From the IMG/VR virus record IMGVR_UViG_3300047457_001050, positions 1-54,163 of that record: a stretch of DNA of 54,163 nucleotides; one strand, given 5' to 3'. This stretch comes from a virus. A program made the position numbers and the translations under genes. Below are positions 31,993-40,164 of this stretch, piece by piece (position 1 is the stretch's first letter; every line of letters begins with the position of its first letter). The notes under the pieces are model-generated. The model had not been told where the DNA came from and ran no database searches. It worked only from the letters and a program-made list of their open reading frames with translations.

Positions 31993-32370
31993 TTAACTGC
32001 TTCTAACCATTATATACCAAATTATGAACAAGTAGCAAATATGATGTGCCATTTGATCTGCACCAAACTCTCGCCAGAATCTAGGTTTAGTCATGTCCTT
32101 AATACCATACTTTACTTTAACCCAATCTATGTGGTAGTGTGCTATACCTTCTAATATACTAATAGCAAGTATTTCAACTGGGGTAAGATAATGAAAGAAA
32201 CTAAAAATTACAAGAGCCACTATGCTCCATAGAATATGATCTAATGAGTGGCTTAAACCTATAGGATCACCATAAATTCCCTTTTTTACAGTTTGATCAT
32301 ATGTTTGAATAAAAAAGTCTGCATACCAGTGCTTGGCCTGTAGCAGAAACATTAATAGTAATATCTCCAT
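31993..32370 (-). CDS. DUF3307-type membrane protein
   Basis: The 125-residue protein has three or four hydrophobic helices and conserved His/Asp positions: QAKHWYADFFIQT, GLSHSLDHILW, IAHYHIDWVKVKYG and DQMAHHICYLF. These fit DUF3307, a family frequent in phages and bacteria and with no established function. The intramembrane His/Asp pattern suggests a metal site. An ACTAAATA late-type element lies five bases before ATG. Confidence 0.7.
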   Translation of the reverse strand: MEILLLMFLLQAKHWYADFFIQTYDQTVKKGIYGDPIGLSHSLDHILWSIVALVIFSFFHYLTPVEILAISILEGIAHYHIDWVKVKYGIKDMTKPRFWREFGADQMAHHICYLFIIWYIMVRSS

Positions 32371-32375
32371 ATAAC

Positions 32376-32383
32376 TATTTAGT
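32376..32383 (-). promoter_or_regulatory. Late-promoter-like ACTAAATA before the DUF3307 gene
   Basis: The element resembles the T4 late consensus (six of eight bases) and lies five bases upstream of the ATG at 32370, leaving no room for a ribosome site. Confidence 0.35.
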
Positions 32384-32394
32384 ATCTACTATAC

Positions 32395-33450
32395 TTAAGT
32401 GCTTATATTATTTTGTTGTGGTTCTTGACCCATAGGAATTTTACTACCTATCGGTTTATTGATATTTTGTATGCTTTTTGGTTCTTGAATTGGTTGTGTA
32501 GCCTGTTGGGATTGTTGTTTAATAACTGTCTCATACGCTTCATCTATAGATTTCCAAGCCCTACCGCCATTTGGGTAGGCTGTTACCCGAGCGAAACGTA
32601 TACCAAAATCATTTCGATCTTGACTAAACCGTACAGTCATAACTGGATCATATTGATCGCCGGGCGTATCACCATTACTCCAAGCATGAGATCCTTTTAT
32701 TGTGTAGCCTCCGCCCTCGGTTTTTTCTAATACAGGATGTCCCTGTAGCACTAGGTCTACATTACTGGGACCATTTTGACCACTCTGAAAATTCTTACCA
32801 AATACCACAGCATTTTTTAAATTTATACTGGTTATCATTTTACCATAAGTGGGCCCTCTTTGCATTTCTTGTCCTACAATGGTTTTAAGTTTTTGAACAA
32901 AATCTGCCACTTCTGGATCTCTTGCAAGATGACTTACTCCGCCCCACTGCCCAAAACCTTTAGGACTACTACCATCTTTTAGGCTGATCCATGCTACTTC
33001 AGTTCCGGATGGGTCTACTATGGCCGCATCTGCTTTAACTGTGCCCGGAACTTTTACAAGACCGGCTGCTTCTACTGTCCGCTTGCCAACTGTTAGCGGT
33101 ATGCTGGGTTGACCTTTTAGGCGTTCTTTTATAGCAGAGTCCAACGCTAAGATCTGACCTTCTTCTTTTTCAAGACGTCCACCCTGCGCTTCAGAAGGTT
33201 TAACCTGTATGGTAGCACCATCATACTTAATCATTTTACCATCGTCTGATATTTCAGCATCAGGAAATATCTGTTTTATATCTTGTATAACATTATATCT
33301 TTGATTGGCGGGAACTACTACCTTAGATGTAAAATTAGTTTTTTTAATGACATCATAACCTAAAGGTTCTAAGTATTGTATAATTTCATCAGAGTTCGTT
33401 TTTTCTGAAATAATAGTAATTGTTTCATAAATGAACTCATTTGATCTCAT
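32395..33450 (-). CDS. Phage protein with nuclease-like core
   Basis: The 351-residue protein starts with a phage-type leader (MRSNEFIYETITI). The central stretch KADAAIVDPSGTEVAWISLKDG, followed by GFGQWGGVSHLA, resembles the D...SLK core of restriction-endonuclease-like proteins in T4-like marine phages. GPSNVDLVLQG and WSNGDTPGDQYDPVMTVRF follow. The tail is Gln/Pro-rich and disordered. A perfect TATAAATA late promoter precedes it, so it is probably made late, perhaps as a virion or packaging-related nuclease. The fold assignment is tentative. Confidence 0.5.
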   Translation of the reverse strand: MRSNEFIYETITIISEKTNSDEIIQYLEPLGYDVIKKTNFTSKVVVPANQRYNVIQDIKQIFPDAEISDDGKMIKYDGATIQVKPSEAQGGRLEKEEGQILALDSAIKERLKGQPSIPLTVGKRTVEAAGLVKVPGTVKADAAIVDPSGTEVAWISLKDGSSPKGFGQWGGVSHLARDPEVADFVQKLKTIVGQEMQRGPTYGKMITSINLKNAVVFGKNFQSGQNGPSNVDLVLQGHPVLEKTEGGGYTIKGSHAWSNGDTPGDQYDPVMTVRFSQDRNDFGIRFARVTAYPNGGRAWKSIDEAYETVIKQQSQQATQPIQEPKSIQNINKPIGSKIPMGQEPQQNNIST

Positions 33451-33457
33451 AATTAGA

Positions 33458-33465
33458 TATTTATA
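33458..33465 (-). promoter_or_regulatory. T4 late promoter TATAAATA
   Basis: A perfect match to the T4 late promoter on the minus strand, seven bases before the ATG at 33450. Confidence 0.6.
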
Positions 33466-34129
33466 CAGTCTCAGGAAACAAAACTTCTTCTACAAATTTA
33501 TTGATAGTAGGTTCAGGAACCCCCATAGCGACCATGCTTTTTACCACTTGTGGATTTTGCTTTTGATAATGACAATAACGATTTTGTGCCATATGGAAAT
33601 CAGCACCACATGTTTGTGTAAGGCCTACATTTTCTAAATAGTATTTCAGTGAAACTTTGGCAAGATGGCAAAGCAAATCAATTTCGTTTTCTTCTCTTAT
33701 GTTGCCTGCTGCTACCATATTTGGACTGAATATTTGTTTCGCCCATTCAGGAAGATTTCTAGGTTTCGACCATGACAATGTTTCACTTGTTTCTTTAAAC
33801 CATTTTATCATCTCGTGGTTAGGATCACCTGCACTACTGAAATCGTGAAACGCACCTGTAATCTTATTCTTACCGCAGACTGCATCAAACCCCCAGATTG
33901 GGCTAGGATCATTGTAGTGAGGGAAAACAGTAGAATGAAGTATATAAATGCCGTGCGACTCTCTATTGTCTACTATTTCTATATGTGCTCTGCGAAATCT
34001 CAAACTTGAATAAAGAGCATTATACCAGGAATATTCATGTTCCTTATCAGTATACTTATCTCCAACCTGGTTAAATGCCTGTTCTATTTCTTGAGCTAGA
34101 TTAGCTATTTTGTTCCAAGTCTCTGTCAT
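33461..34129 (-). CDS. Ferredoxin-dependent bilin reductase (PcyA/PebS/PcyX-like)
   Basis: The 222-residue protein fits the FDBR family. The catalytic pair is recognisable: His65 and Asp82 (SPIWGFDAV) keep the 17-residue spacing of His88 and Asp105 in PcyA. SSLRFRRAHIEI, GIYILHSTVFPHYN and the Cys/His-rich end (ADFHMAQNRYCHYQ) also fit. The gene overlaps the haem oxygenase gene by 29 bases, as in phage ho-pebS and ho-pcyX pairs. It would reduce biliverdin to a coloured bilin with host ferredoxin. With no photosynthesis genes nearby, it resembles the PcyX type of phages thought to infect heterotrophs. The exact product is not predictable. Confidence 0.85.
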   Translation of the reverse strand: MTETWNKIANLAQEIEQAFNQVGDKYTDKEHEYSWYNALYSSLRFRRAHIEIVDNRESHGIYILHSTVFPHYNDPSPIWGFDAVCGKNKITGAFHDFSSAGDPNHEMIKWFKETSETLSWSKPRNLPEWAKQIFSPNMVAAGNIREENEIDLLCHLAKVSLKYYLENVGLTQTCGADFHMAQNRYCHYQKQNPQVVKSMVAMGVPEPTINKFVEEVLFPETV

Positions 34130-34658
34130 AAACTTTTAAGATTTTAATAGCGTAATCAAACGCTAAATTTGCTTCGTCTGCCATTTCATCTTTTAATAAT
34201 GATCTAATTTCAGACTTAAGAACGTCTGGATTTTCAAACTCTAAACCCGAGTTAGGTCCTGGCATAAGATTTTTAATAGCTTGTCCTCCATATAGGTCTC
34301 CTAAATGCCAAGTGTAGATATGAGCAATAAGCCTGTCTTTATTTTCAGGTGTCCCTAAATTTATATTAATATAGTCTACATATTCCCCTACTACTTCATT
34401 CATCATATCTTTAGGTTTATTACTACCTATACGTTTTCTATAATCCATCCTTATACGTTCATGGCAAAGAAAATCTGTATTATCTAAAAAAAGACCAAGC
34501 CTAAATGCCTGTGCCTCTAATGTATTATAAACAATCATTTTCTGGTAAAGAAAACTTGCATAAATTGCGGGGTCTAAAGTTCCCGCAAATATAGCCTTCA
34601 TGAATAAGGTATTTTCGGCTTCAGTGTGCTTGTCTGCTGTTAGTTCTTTTAATCCCAT
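34101..34658 (-). CDS. ho1: Haem oxygenase
   Basis: The 185-residue protein is a canonical biliverdin-forming haem oxygenase. The proximal His is His11 (TADKHTEAE), and the distal helix carries the GDLYGGQ motif (conserved Gly kink). The family positions FLYQKMIVYNTLEAQ and AHIYTWHLGD are also present. It opens haem to biliverdin, CO and iron. It should supply the bilin reductase encoded directly downstream. It follows clpS by one base, so clpS, ho1 and the reductase form one transcript. Confidence 0.93.
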   Translation of the reverse strand: MGLKELTADKHTEAENTLFMKAIFAGTLDPAIYASFLYQKMIVYNTLEAQAFRLGLFLDNTDFLCHERIRMDYRKRIGSNKPKDMMNEVVGEYVDYININLGTPENKDRLIAHIYTWHLGDLYGGQAIKNLMPGPNSGLEFENPDVLKSEIRSLLKDEMADEANLAFDYAIKILKVYDRDLEQNS

Positions 34659-34659
34659 A

Positions 34660-34965
34660 TTATTCCGCTTCTAGTTTTATTACTAATGGATATCCACTTG
34701 CTCGAGATACACTAGTCGATTCAATAAGCTTTTGTTCAGCAATTTCGTAAGTATAGATTCCTGCCACACCACTTCCTTCATTGTGTATTTTTAAAGTTAT
34801 TTCTGTGGCTACATTTTGAGGATGTCTAAAGATAGACATCAATAGGCTTATTACGAATTCAACCGGCGTTACATCATCATTTAGAAAAATGATTTTGTAT
34901 TTTTTCGGTAGCTTTACCTTGTCGTTGGTTTTCGTTGACTTTTCAACAACTACATCAGTGGTCAT
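34660..34965 (-). CDS. clpS: ClpS adaptor of ClpAP
   Basis: This 101-residue protein has the ClpS core: KYKIIFLNDDVTPVEFVISLLMSIF (in which the Asn-Asp-Asp contacts N-degrons), ATEITLKIHNEGSGVAGIYTYEIAE (the His of the N-end residue pocket) and the final VIKLEAE. The flexible N-terminus (VEKSTKTNDKVKLPK) that controls ClpA is also present. ClpS feeds N-end-rule substrates to ClpAP. A phage copy could redirect host proteolysis. A perfect TATAAATA lies five bases before the ATG. Confidence 0.93.
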   Translation of the reverse strand: MTTDVVVEKSTKTNDKVKLPKKYKIIFLNDDVTPVEFVISLLMSIFRHPQNVATEITLKIHNEGSGVAGIYTYEIAEQKLIESTSVSRASGYPLVIKLEAE

Positions 34966-34970
34966 AATTA

Positions 34971-34978
34971 TATTTATA
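34971..34978 (-). promoter_or_regulatory. T4 late promoter TATAAATA before clpS
   Basis: Perfect late-promoter match on the minus strand, five bases from the ATG at 34965, so the clpS message would be leaderless or nearly so. Confidence 0.6.
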
Positions 34979-34981
34979 GTT

Positions 34982-35001
34982 AAAGGGGGAGGTCCCCCTT
35001 T
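34982..35001. terminator. Hairpin after hsp20
   Basis: AAAGGGGG (34982-34989), loop AGGT, CCCCCTTT (34994-35001). It lies a few bases after the hsp20 stop. The T-run is long on the plus strand (T7) and only three on the minus strand, so for hsp20 it is a weak terminator or an mRNA-protecting hairpin. Confidence 0.6.
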
Positions 35002-35007
35002 TTTTAA

Positions 35008-35442
35008 CTATTCACCTTTAATGTTTACAGTTCTTGGTTTAAGTGTATCAGGAACAATGCGCTCTAAATAGATGGTCAATACACCATTTTTAATAGAAGC
35101 ATCACCTACTTCAATGTGTTCAGCTAGTGGCCATACACGAGTAAAATCTCTGGATGCCAGGCCTTTATGCAGATAAGATTCGCCCGGCCAGTCCATAGCC
35201 TCACGCTGACCTTTAACAATTAATTGATCGTTATCTACTTCTACTGTAATTTCCTTCTTCTCAAATCCTGTGACTGCTACTTCTAATTGATAAGTATTGT
35301 CACCTGTTTTTACAATATTATATGGAGGATAGTTGTTGTTTATTTGATTTTGAAAACGACGCTCAAAGTCATTAAACAATGTATCAAATCCTAAAAGGGC
35401 TCTATTAAGAGCATTAGTATCAAATCTAACAATTTGTGTCAT
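35008..35442 (-). CDS. hsp20: Hsp20 small heat-shock protein (IbpA-type)
   Basis: The 144-residue protein has an alpha-crystallin domain: YPPYNIVKTGDNTYQLEVAV in its first strands, then TVEVDNDQLIVKGQRE, YLHKGLASRDFTRVWPLAEH and IKNGVLTIYLER. It ends with a V-N-I tail motif for oligomer contacts. It resembles bacterial IbpA and the Hsp20 common in T4-like cyanophages. It holds unfolding proteins for DnaK, which is encoded just upstream on the same strand. Confidence 0.95.
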   Translation of the reverse strand: MTQIVRFDTNALNRALLGFDTLFNDFERRFQNQINNNYPPYNIVKTGDNTYQLEVAVTGFEKKEITVEVDNDQLIVKGQREAMDWPGESYLHKGLASRDFTRVWPLAEHIEVGDASIKNGVLTIYLERIVPDTLKPRTVNIKGE

Positions 35443-35507
35443 TTTATTTCTCCTTTAAAAAGTAAGATTTTTAGGGGCCCGAGTTAGGTACCCCTTGTTT
35501 ACCAAAA

Positions 35508-37409
35508 TTAGTTTTTAACTTCAGTAAATTCTGCATCAACAACAGTGTCATCCTTTTTGGCTTCTGATTTAGTTTCAGTTTCTTTCTTGGACTTTTCTTT
35601 TTCGTGCTTAAGATTAATAGCAGGCATAGCCGCAGTAACCAAATTCATAGTTTGTTCTTTGATTTTATCTGCATCATCCTGTGTCATTGCTTCTTCAAGT
35701 TTAGTAATTGCCTCTTTGATTTTATCACTATCTTCTTGTTTGAGTTCATCCTTAACTTCTTCAAGATCTTTTCGAACATTATGAATTTGTGATTCTGCAC
35801 CGTTCCTAGCATCAATCAAAGAACGTTGTTTTTTATCAGATTCAGCATTTTCCTCTGCTTCTTTAATCATTCGTTTTATTTCAGCATCAGAAAGTCCACT
35901 ACTAGATTTAATGGTAATATTACTCTCTTTATTTGTTTTCTTATCTTTAGCACTAACCTTGAGAATACCATTAGCATCAAGATCGAACGTGACTTCAATT
36001 TGAGGCATTCCTCGTGGTTGAGGATCGATTCCTGTAAGATTAAACTCTCCTAACAGCTTATTATAAGCAACTAATTCTCTTTCACCTTGGTATACCTTAA
36101 TAGTAACAGCAGGTTGATTATCTTCAGCTGTGCTAAAAGTTTCACTGGCCTTAGTAGGAATAGTTGTATTCTTTTGAATAACTTTAGCCATTACCCCTCC
36201 TTGTGTCTCAATTCCGAGACTTAACGGAGTGACATCTAATAGCAACACATCTTTTCTGTCACCTGCTAACACTGCGCCTTGAATAGCTGCACCAACCGCT
36301 ACTGCTTCGTCCGGATTAACATCACGTCGTGGTGCTTTGCCGAATAACTGCTCTACTGCTTGCTGAACCTTAGGCATACGTGTCATACCGCCTACAAGGA
36401 TCACCTCATCAATATCTGCTGCGGTTACACCTGCATCTTTCATTGCGGTGCGGCATGGTTCTATACTTCTTTTAATAAGCTCTTCTACTAGACTTTCTAA
36501 TTTTGCTCTAGTAATATTAATGTTTAAATGCTTTGGACCGGTCGCATCAGCAGTTACATAGGGAAGATTAACAGTAGTTTGACTGCTGTTACTCAACTCA
36601 ATCTTAGCTTTTTCAGCGGCTTCCTTTAAACGCTGAAGTGCCAAAACATCCTTAGTAAGATCTACACCTTGTTCTTTTTTGAACTCAGATACTAGATAGT
36701 CCATAATTCGTTGATCAAAATCCTCACCGCCTAAAAATGTATCACCGTTAGTGCTAAGAACTTCAATTTGTTTATCTCCATCAATATTAGCAATTTCAAT
36801 AATACTAACATCAAATGTTCCACCGCCTAGGTCGTATACTGCTACCTTACGATCTTTTTTATCTGCCTTATCTACTCCATATGCTAGAGCAGCCGCAGTA
36901 GGTTCGTTGATAATACGAAGAACTTCAAGTCCTGCGATACGACCTGCATCTTTGGTAGCCTGTCTCTGGCTATCATTAAAATAAGCTGGAACTGTTATAA
37001 CTGCCTGCGTAACTTCATGCCCGAGATAATCTTCTGCGGTCTTTTTCATTTTACGCAAAACTTCAGCTGAAATCTGCGGGGGAGCTAATTTTTCGTTATT
37101 TGCTTCGATCCAAGCATCACCATTATCAGCCTCCACAATTTTATAAGGCATAAGATCAATATCTTTTTGAACTGCTTCTTCTTTAAACTTACGACCAATC
37201 AGGCGTTTAGCAGCATAGATTGTGTTTTTTGGGTTAGTAACTGCTTGGCGTTTTGCTGATGCTCCGACAAGGATTTCTTCGCCGTAGGCAATGATACTAG
37301 GCGTAGTGCGAGCACCTTCTGAATTTTCAATTACTTTGGGATTTCCGTTTTCGATGACTGCAACGCAGCTATTGGTAGTACCGAGATCGATACCGATGAC
37401 TTTACTCAT
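35508..37409 (-). CDS. dnaK: DnaK (Hsp70) chaperone
   Basis: The 633-residue protein is a full-length Hsp70. The ATPase domain has [26 protein letters not shown] and [12 protein letters not shown]; the linker is [13 protein letters not shown]; the substrate domain and helical lid end in the disordered tail [14 protein letters not shown], typical of bacterial DnaK. No DnaJ or GrpE gene is visible, so it should use host co-chaperones. A complete DnaK in a phage is rare. With Hsp20 and ClpS it makes a proteostasis cluster. AAGGAGAAC precedes the ATG; an AGATAAATA element is about 70 bases upstream. Confidence 0.97.
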   Translation of the reverse strand: MSKVIGIDLGTTNSCVAVIENGNPKVIENSEGARTTPSIIAYGEEILVGASAKRQAVTNPKNTIYAAKRLIGRKFKEEAVQKDIDLMPYKIVEADNGDAWIEANNEKLAPPQISAEVLRKMKKTAEDYLGHEVTQAVITVPAYFNDSQRQATKDAGRIAGLEVLRIINEPTAAALAYGVDKADKKDRKVAVYDLGGGTFDVSIIEIANIDGDKQIEVLSTNGDTFLGGEDFDQRIMDYLVSEFKKEQGVDLTKDVLALQRLKEAAEKAKIELSNSSQTTVNLPYVTADATGPKHLNINITRAKLESLVEELIKRSIEPCRTAMKDAGVTAADIDEVILVGGMTRMPKVQQAVEQLFGKAPRRDVNPDEAVAVGAAIQGAVLAGDRKDVLLLDVTPLSLGIETQGGVMAKVIQKNTTIPTKASETFSTAEDNQPAVTIKVYQGERELVAYNKLLGEFNLTGIDPQPRGMPQIEVTFDLDANGILKVSAKDKKTNKESNITIKSSSGLSDAEIKRMIKEAEENAESDKKQRSLIDARNGAESQIHNVRKDLEEVKDELKQEDSDKIKEAITKLEEAMTQDDADKIKEQTMNLVTAAMPAINLKHEKEKSKKETETKSEAKKDDTVVDAEFTEVKN

Positions 37410-37512
37410 AATCTGTTCTCCTTAAAAAGTGAGTAATTTGGCTTATGCCTATATATCAGCCATTAGGTCTGATATAAATTTATTTATCTCTATTATATAC
37501 AACTTTTAAAAA

Positions 37513-37791
37513 TTAGTCATTAGCAACGTGGTCAGCTCTAGGTCCAACTTTATCCAAATATAATCGTTTGTATTCTTCTCTAGATTTAACAGGGTCATAA
37601 TCATTAACAATTTCTTCTTTGGCTATATCAAATAAAGGATGCATCATTTTAGATAGCAAACGTCTAGTCATGTCTTCTAAAACTATATCAACTTTTTCAC
37701 CTTGTGCTATTCTCTGCATGGCTACTCCATGTTCAAACATCCGAGCACGGTAGCACCATTCTTCATATAATTCTCCATTAGTAGGGTTCAT
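37513..37791 (-). CDS. Small phage protein resembling the GluTR dimerisation domain
   Basis: The 92-residue helical protein contains RARMFEHGVAMQRIAQGEKVD and then VLEDMTRRLLSKMMHPLFD. The latter resembles the C-terminal dimerisation helices of glutamyl-tRNA reductase (HemA: 'vle.ltrrl.nKllH.P'). The NADPH and catalytic domains are absent. It might bind host GluTR and influence haem synthesis, which would fit with the haem oxygenase nearby. The similarity is short and could be coincidental. It overlaps the next gene by four bases. Confidence 0.45.
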   Translation of the reverse strand: MNPTNGELYEEWCYRARMFEHGVAMQRIAQGEKVDIVLEDMTRRLLSKMMHPLFDIAKEEIVNDYDPVKSREEYKRLYLDKVGPRADHVAND

Positions 37792-37997
37792 TTATACCTC
37801 AAAGCAAAATAAGTAGCAAGTTTTTCATTGTAGAATATAAAGTTAGTATAGCGTCTTTCTTCACCTTCTAGTGAGATTTTAGCCTGGAAATGGGCAAAAT
37901 CAAAATCGATAGCCTGTTTATATCCCTTAGCTCGAAGTTCACGAACTATTTCTAAAGCTTCATCTGGCTTGATATCCCACAACCGTATAGCTATCAT
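37788..37997 (-). CDS. Small alpha/beta phage protein
   Basis: The 69-residue protein reads MIAIRLWDIKPDEALEIVRELRAKGYKQ in two parts, then IDFDFAHFQAKISLEGEE and FIFYNEKLATYFALRYK. The beta-alpha-beta pattern with aromatic C-terminus resembles small proteins common in T4-like marine phages. It overlaps both neighbours by four bases. Function unknown. Confidence 0.6.
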   Translation of the reverse strand: MIAIRLWDIKPDEALEIVRELRAKGYKQAIDFDFAHFQAKISLEGEERRYTNFIFYNEKLATYFALRYK

Positions 37998-38848
37998 ACA
38001 TCAATAGTAAAATTTGGATCCCATCCGCTATCCGGTTCATAACCTTCATATCCACGTGGATTACAAACAACTCTAGTAGAACCGATTACATAATCAAAAG
38101 TATCGTGTGTATGCCCATGTGTCCAAAGTTTAATTTGAGGATGGTCTAAAATAAATTCACTCAGATCACTGCGATACGCACCGTTAAGGTGCCAATCTTT
38201 TTCATACCTTGGTTTGGTGCTTAATAGACTAGGAGCATGATGTCCTACCACCACATATTTTTTATTTGGATCATTTTCTACAACTTGTTTGATATAGACT
38301 AAATTCTCACGATGACGTCCTAGTAATGTCAATGGTTTAAGTTTGCTATAGCCTTGACTGCTATCTCTGATCATTCTATAGTCATTCATACTTTGTTGAC
38401 AGATTTGAATGGTAAGGGGATCTCCCTTATTCATATTAGTCCAAAGAGTGCTTCCTACAAAGGTAACGTCTTCAATCTCTTTAGATTCCATTTCTAGGAA
38501 ATAAACATTAGGGTATACTGATGTTTCTTCTCTAAGCCAGGTGTAGGCATCAGGAAATTTGCCGTGATAGAATTCATGATTACCTGCAATGTAGATAACA
38601 TGTGGGAATTGAAAACTAACTCTTTTTAGAAAGTCTCTAAATTGTTGAGCTTTTTCTTGCCTACGTCCTAATCCCTGACCATGAGCAATCATTGATCGCT
38701 CAACGGCATTGGCAGGTTCGGGATGGTCGTGCAGGTCCTGTGCCACCATAATATCGCCACCAAGGATTAGAACATCAGCACCTTGTTCGTTAGTAATGTT
38801 GACGTCACTAAACTCAAGGTGTAGATCGCTAACCAACTGAATTTTCAT
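37994..38848 (-). CDS. Calcineurin-like metallophosphoesterase
   Basis: The 284-residue soluble enzyme shows all metallophosphoesterase motifs: SDLHLEF (Asp8, His10), GGDIMVA, GNHEFYHG, VGHHAPS and THGHTHD. It is not related in detail to the PlcP protein at 18724. In T4-like phages similar enzymes are frequent, with proposed roles in nucleotide or RNA-end metabolism. It overlaps the small gene at 37788 and abuts 38850. The substrate is unknown. Confidence 0.85.
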   Translation of the reverse strand: MKIQLVSDLHLEFSDVNITNEQGADVLILGGDIMVAQDLHDHPEPANAVERSMIAHGQGLGRRQEKAQQFRDFLKRVSFQFPHVIYIAGNHEFYHGKFPDAYTWLREETSVYPNVYFLEMESKEIEDVTFVGSTLWTNMNKGDPLTIQICQQSMNDYRMIRDSSQGYSKLKPLTLLGRHRENLVYIKQVVENDPNKKYVVVGHHAPSLLSTKPRYEKDWHLNGAYRSDLSEFILDHPQIKLWTHGHTHDTFDYVIGSTRVVCNPRGYEGYEPDSGWDPNFTIDV

Positions 38849-38849
38849 C

Positions 38850-39116
38850 TTACTTCCATTTTAAAACAAACCATTGATATTCCACATCTGTTGCCAAATA
38901 TATTTTTACATTGTATTGATCACAGATCCAAGCCCATTTAAGATCCTTACCGTGTTCCAAATATCGTATTGTATCTAACTCCGCACTAGGTCCCCAGGTT
39001 TTCCAACACCAATTTCTTACTTCAAAAAACTGATCCATTGAGATAGTCAAAAATCGAACATAATACTTAAATTGTATATGACCATTATGGCGACGATCTA
39101 ATTTACCTATTTTCAT
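38850..39116 (-). CDS. Aromatic-rich small phage protein
   Basis: I start at ATG 39116, which overlaps the exonuclease end by 14 bases; a start at 39179 would overlap more. The 88-residue protein is rich in Trp and Tyr (NWCWKTWGPSAEL, KWAWICDQYNVKIYLATD), with alternating strands and helices. I do not recognise it. It belongs to the same coupled string as the exonuclease and phosphoesterase. Confidence 0.5.
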   Translation of the reverse strand: MKIGKLDRRHNGHIQFKYYVRFLTISMDQFFEVRNWCWKTWGPSAELDTIRYLEHGKDLKWAWICDQYNVKIYLATDVEYQWFVLKWK

Positions 39117-39630
39117 GTAGTTTTCTATAAATGTTTTGAACACCCACGCTTTGTCTAATGGCATCTTGTAGAGCATCATGCTTGTTGCCTTTAGGCATCT
39201 CTGGGTCCCATCCTAGATCAAACAGAGTTCTTGTATCACGTAGTTGCCAATAATTCCAAGGAAGTGTTTTATTTAATTGCTTGTAGATGCTTTCTATAAT
39301 AACAAGATCAAAAGTAGCACCATGGCTCCAAAATGCTTGGCAACCCCAAGCAAATTTATGAAATTGATTTATAGCATCTATGAGTGGAATCCGATTTTCT
39401 GGACTAAATGCCTCCTCCATAATTTTAGGATCTTGTTTGGCCCACCAATCAATAGTGTTTGGGTCAATTTCTCTATTCAATTTATCTTGATCGTCAAGAT
39501 CGATTTTAAAATAAATTGAATCAGTATAACCTGTTTGATGAGGATCAAAATGCACAGCACCAAGACTTAATACTACAGCGTTCGGTGTTACTGCTAAGGT
39601 CTCCATATCAACCATTAAGTGTTTGGCCAT
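39103..39630 (-). CDS. dexA: DexA-like 3'-5' exonuclease (DEDD family)
   Basis: The 175-residue enzyme has the DEDD residues: Asp8/Glu10 (MVDMETLA), an Asp in WSHGATFDLVIIES, and His/Asp in KHDALQDAIRQ (the HxAxxD motif). It is like T4 DexA and related exoribonuclease-type domains. In T4, DexA degrades DNA from the 3' end and can also remove NAD caps from RNA. It starts next to the stop of the acidic gene at 39630. Confidence 0.88.
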   Translation of the reverse strand: MAKHLMVDMETLAVTPNAVVLSLGAVHFDPHQTGYTDSIYFKIDLDDQDKLNREIDPNTIDWWAKQDPKIMEEAFSPENRIPLIDAINQFHKFAWGCQAFWSHGATFDLVIIESIYKQLNKTLPWNYWQLRDTRTLFDLGWDPEMPKGNKHDALQDAIRQSVGVQNIYRKLHENR

Positions 39631-39881
39631 TAGTTGAGTTTCCGTTTATAAGTTTCAATATCTTCCGATTCAAGCTTTTCGAACATTTCGGTTAAAATTT
39701 GAGCCAATTCGGGGTCCTCTTCCGCCATACTTTCAAGATCAATTGGTCTACTATTTTCTAGTATCTCACCAGATTCTACACCTTTTTCGATTTCTTTGAT
39801 AAGGGCATCGAGTTCTTCTTGTGTGCCTTCGAAGCTATCAAAGGCACCTGGCATATAAGTGATTTTAAGTTTCTTGTTCAT
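39630..39881 (-). CDS. Acidic conserved phage protein
   Basis: The 83-residue acidic protein begins MNKKLKITYMPGAFDSFEG, then TQEELDALIKEIEKGVESGE and an acidic helix (EEDPELAQILTEMFEKLE). The 'MPGAFD-FEGTQEELD' start is familiar from marine T4-like phages. Role unknown; it might be a DNA-mimic or partner protein. It lies between bS21 and the exonuclease. Confidence 0.65.
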   Translation of the reverse strand: MNKKLKITYMPGAFDSFEGTQEELDALIKEIEKGVESGEILENSRPIDLESMAEEDPELAQILTEMFEKLESEDIETYKRKLN

Positions 39882-39912
39882 AGCCTAATTATAGCACGAA
39901 CAATGAAACAAG

Positions 39913-40149
39913 TCAATACATTTTCTTTGGAAGTTCTTGATTGCGTAGCTTTTTCAACCAACGAGCACGAGCGGCGCCTTTTTTTCGTTTTCGTTCAGTG
40001 GTTGGTTTTTCATAAAACATACGACTTCGAATTTCTTCAAGAACGCCCGAATCATCTACTCGTTGTTTGAATTTTTTCAGGGCTGTGTTAAAAGGCATGT
40101 CGCCACAAATGATTTTATTTCCTTGTATAGGAGATTTTGGTTTGCTCAT
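39913..40149 (-). CDS. rpsU: Ribosomal protein bS21
   Basis: The 78-residue protein is a clear bS21: FNTALKKFKQRVDDSGVLEEI, then RMFYEKPTTERKRKKGAARAR and WLKKL. The first 15 residues are an extra extension compared with E. coli S21. bS21 sits at the platform of the small subunit near the Shine-Dalgarno helix and exchanges between ribosomes. Phage copies may bias initiation towards phage messages. Confidence 0.95.
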   Translation of the reverse strand: MSKPKSPIQGNKIICGDMPFNTALKKFKQRVDDSGVLEEIRSRMFYEKPTTERKRKKGAARARWLKKLRNQELPKKMY

Positions 40150-40164
40150 ATTTCGTTCAAATGA

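Noticed and set aside
35471-35500. Terminator between dnaK and hsp20
   Set aside because: An AGGGG/CCCCT stem exists, but the loop is long and there is no T-run on the minus strand.
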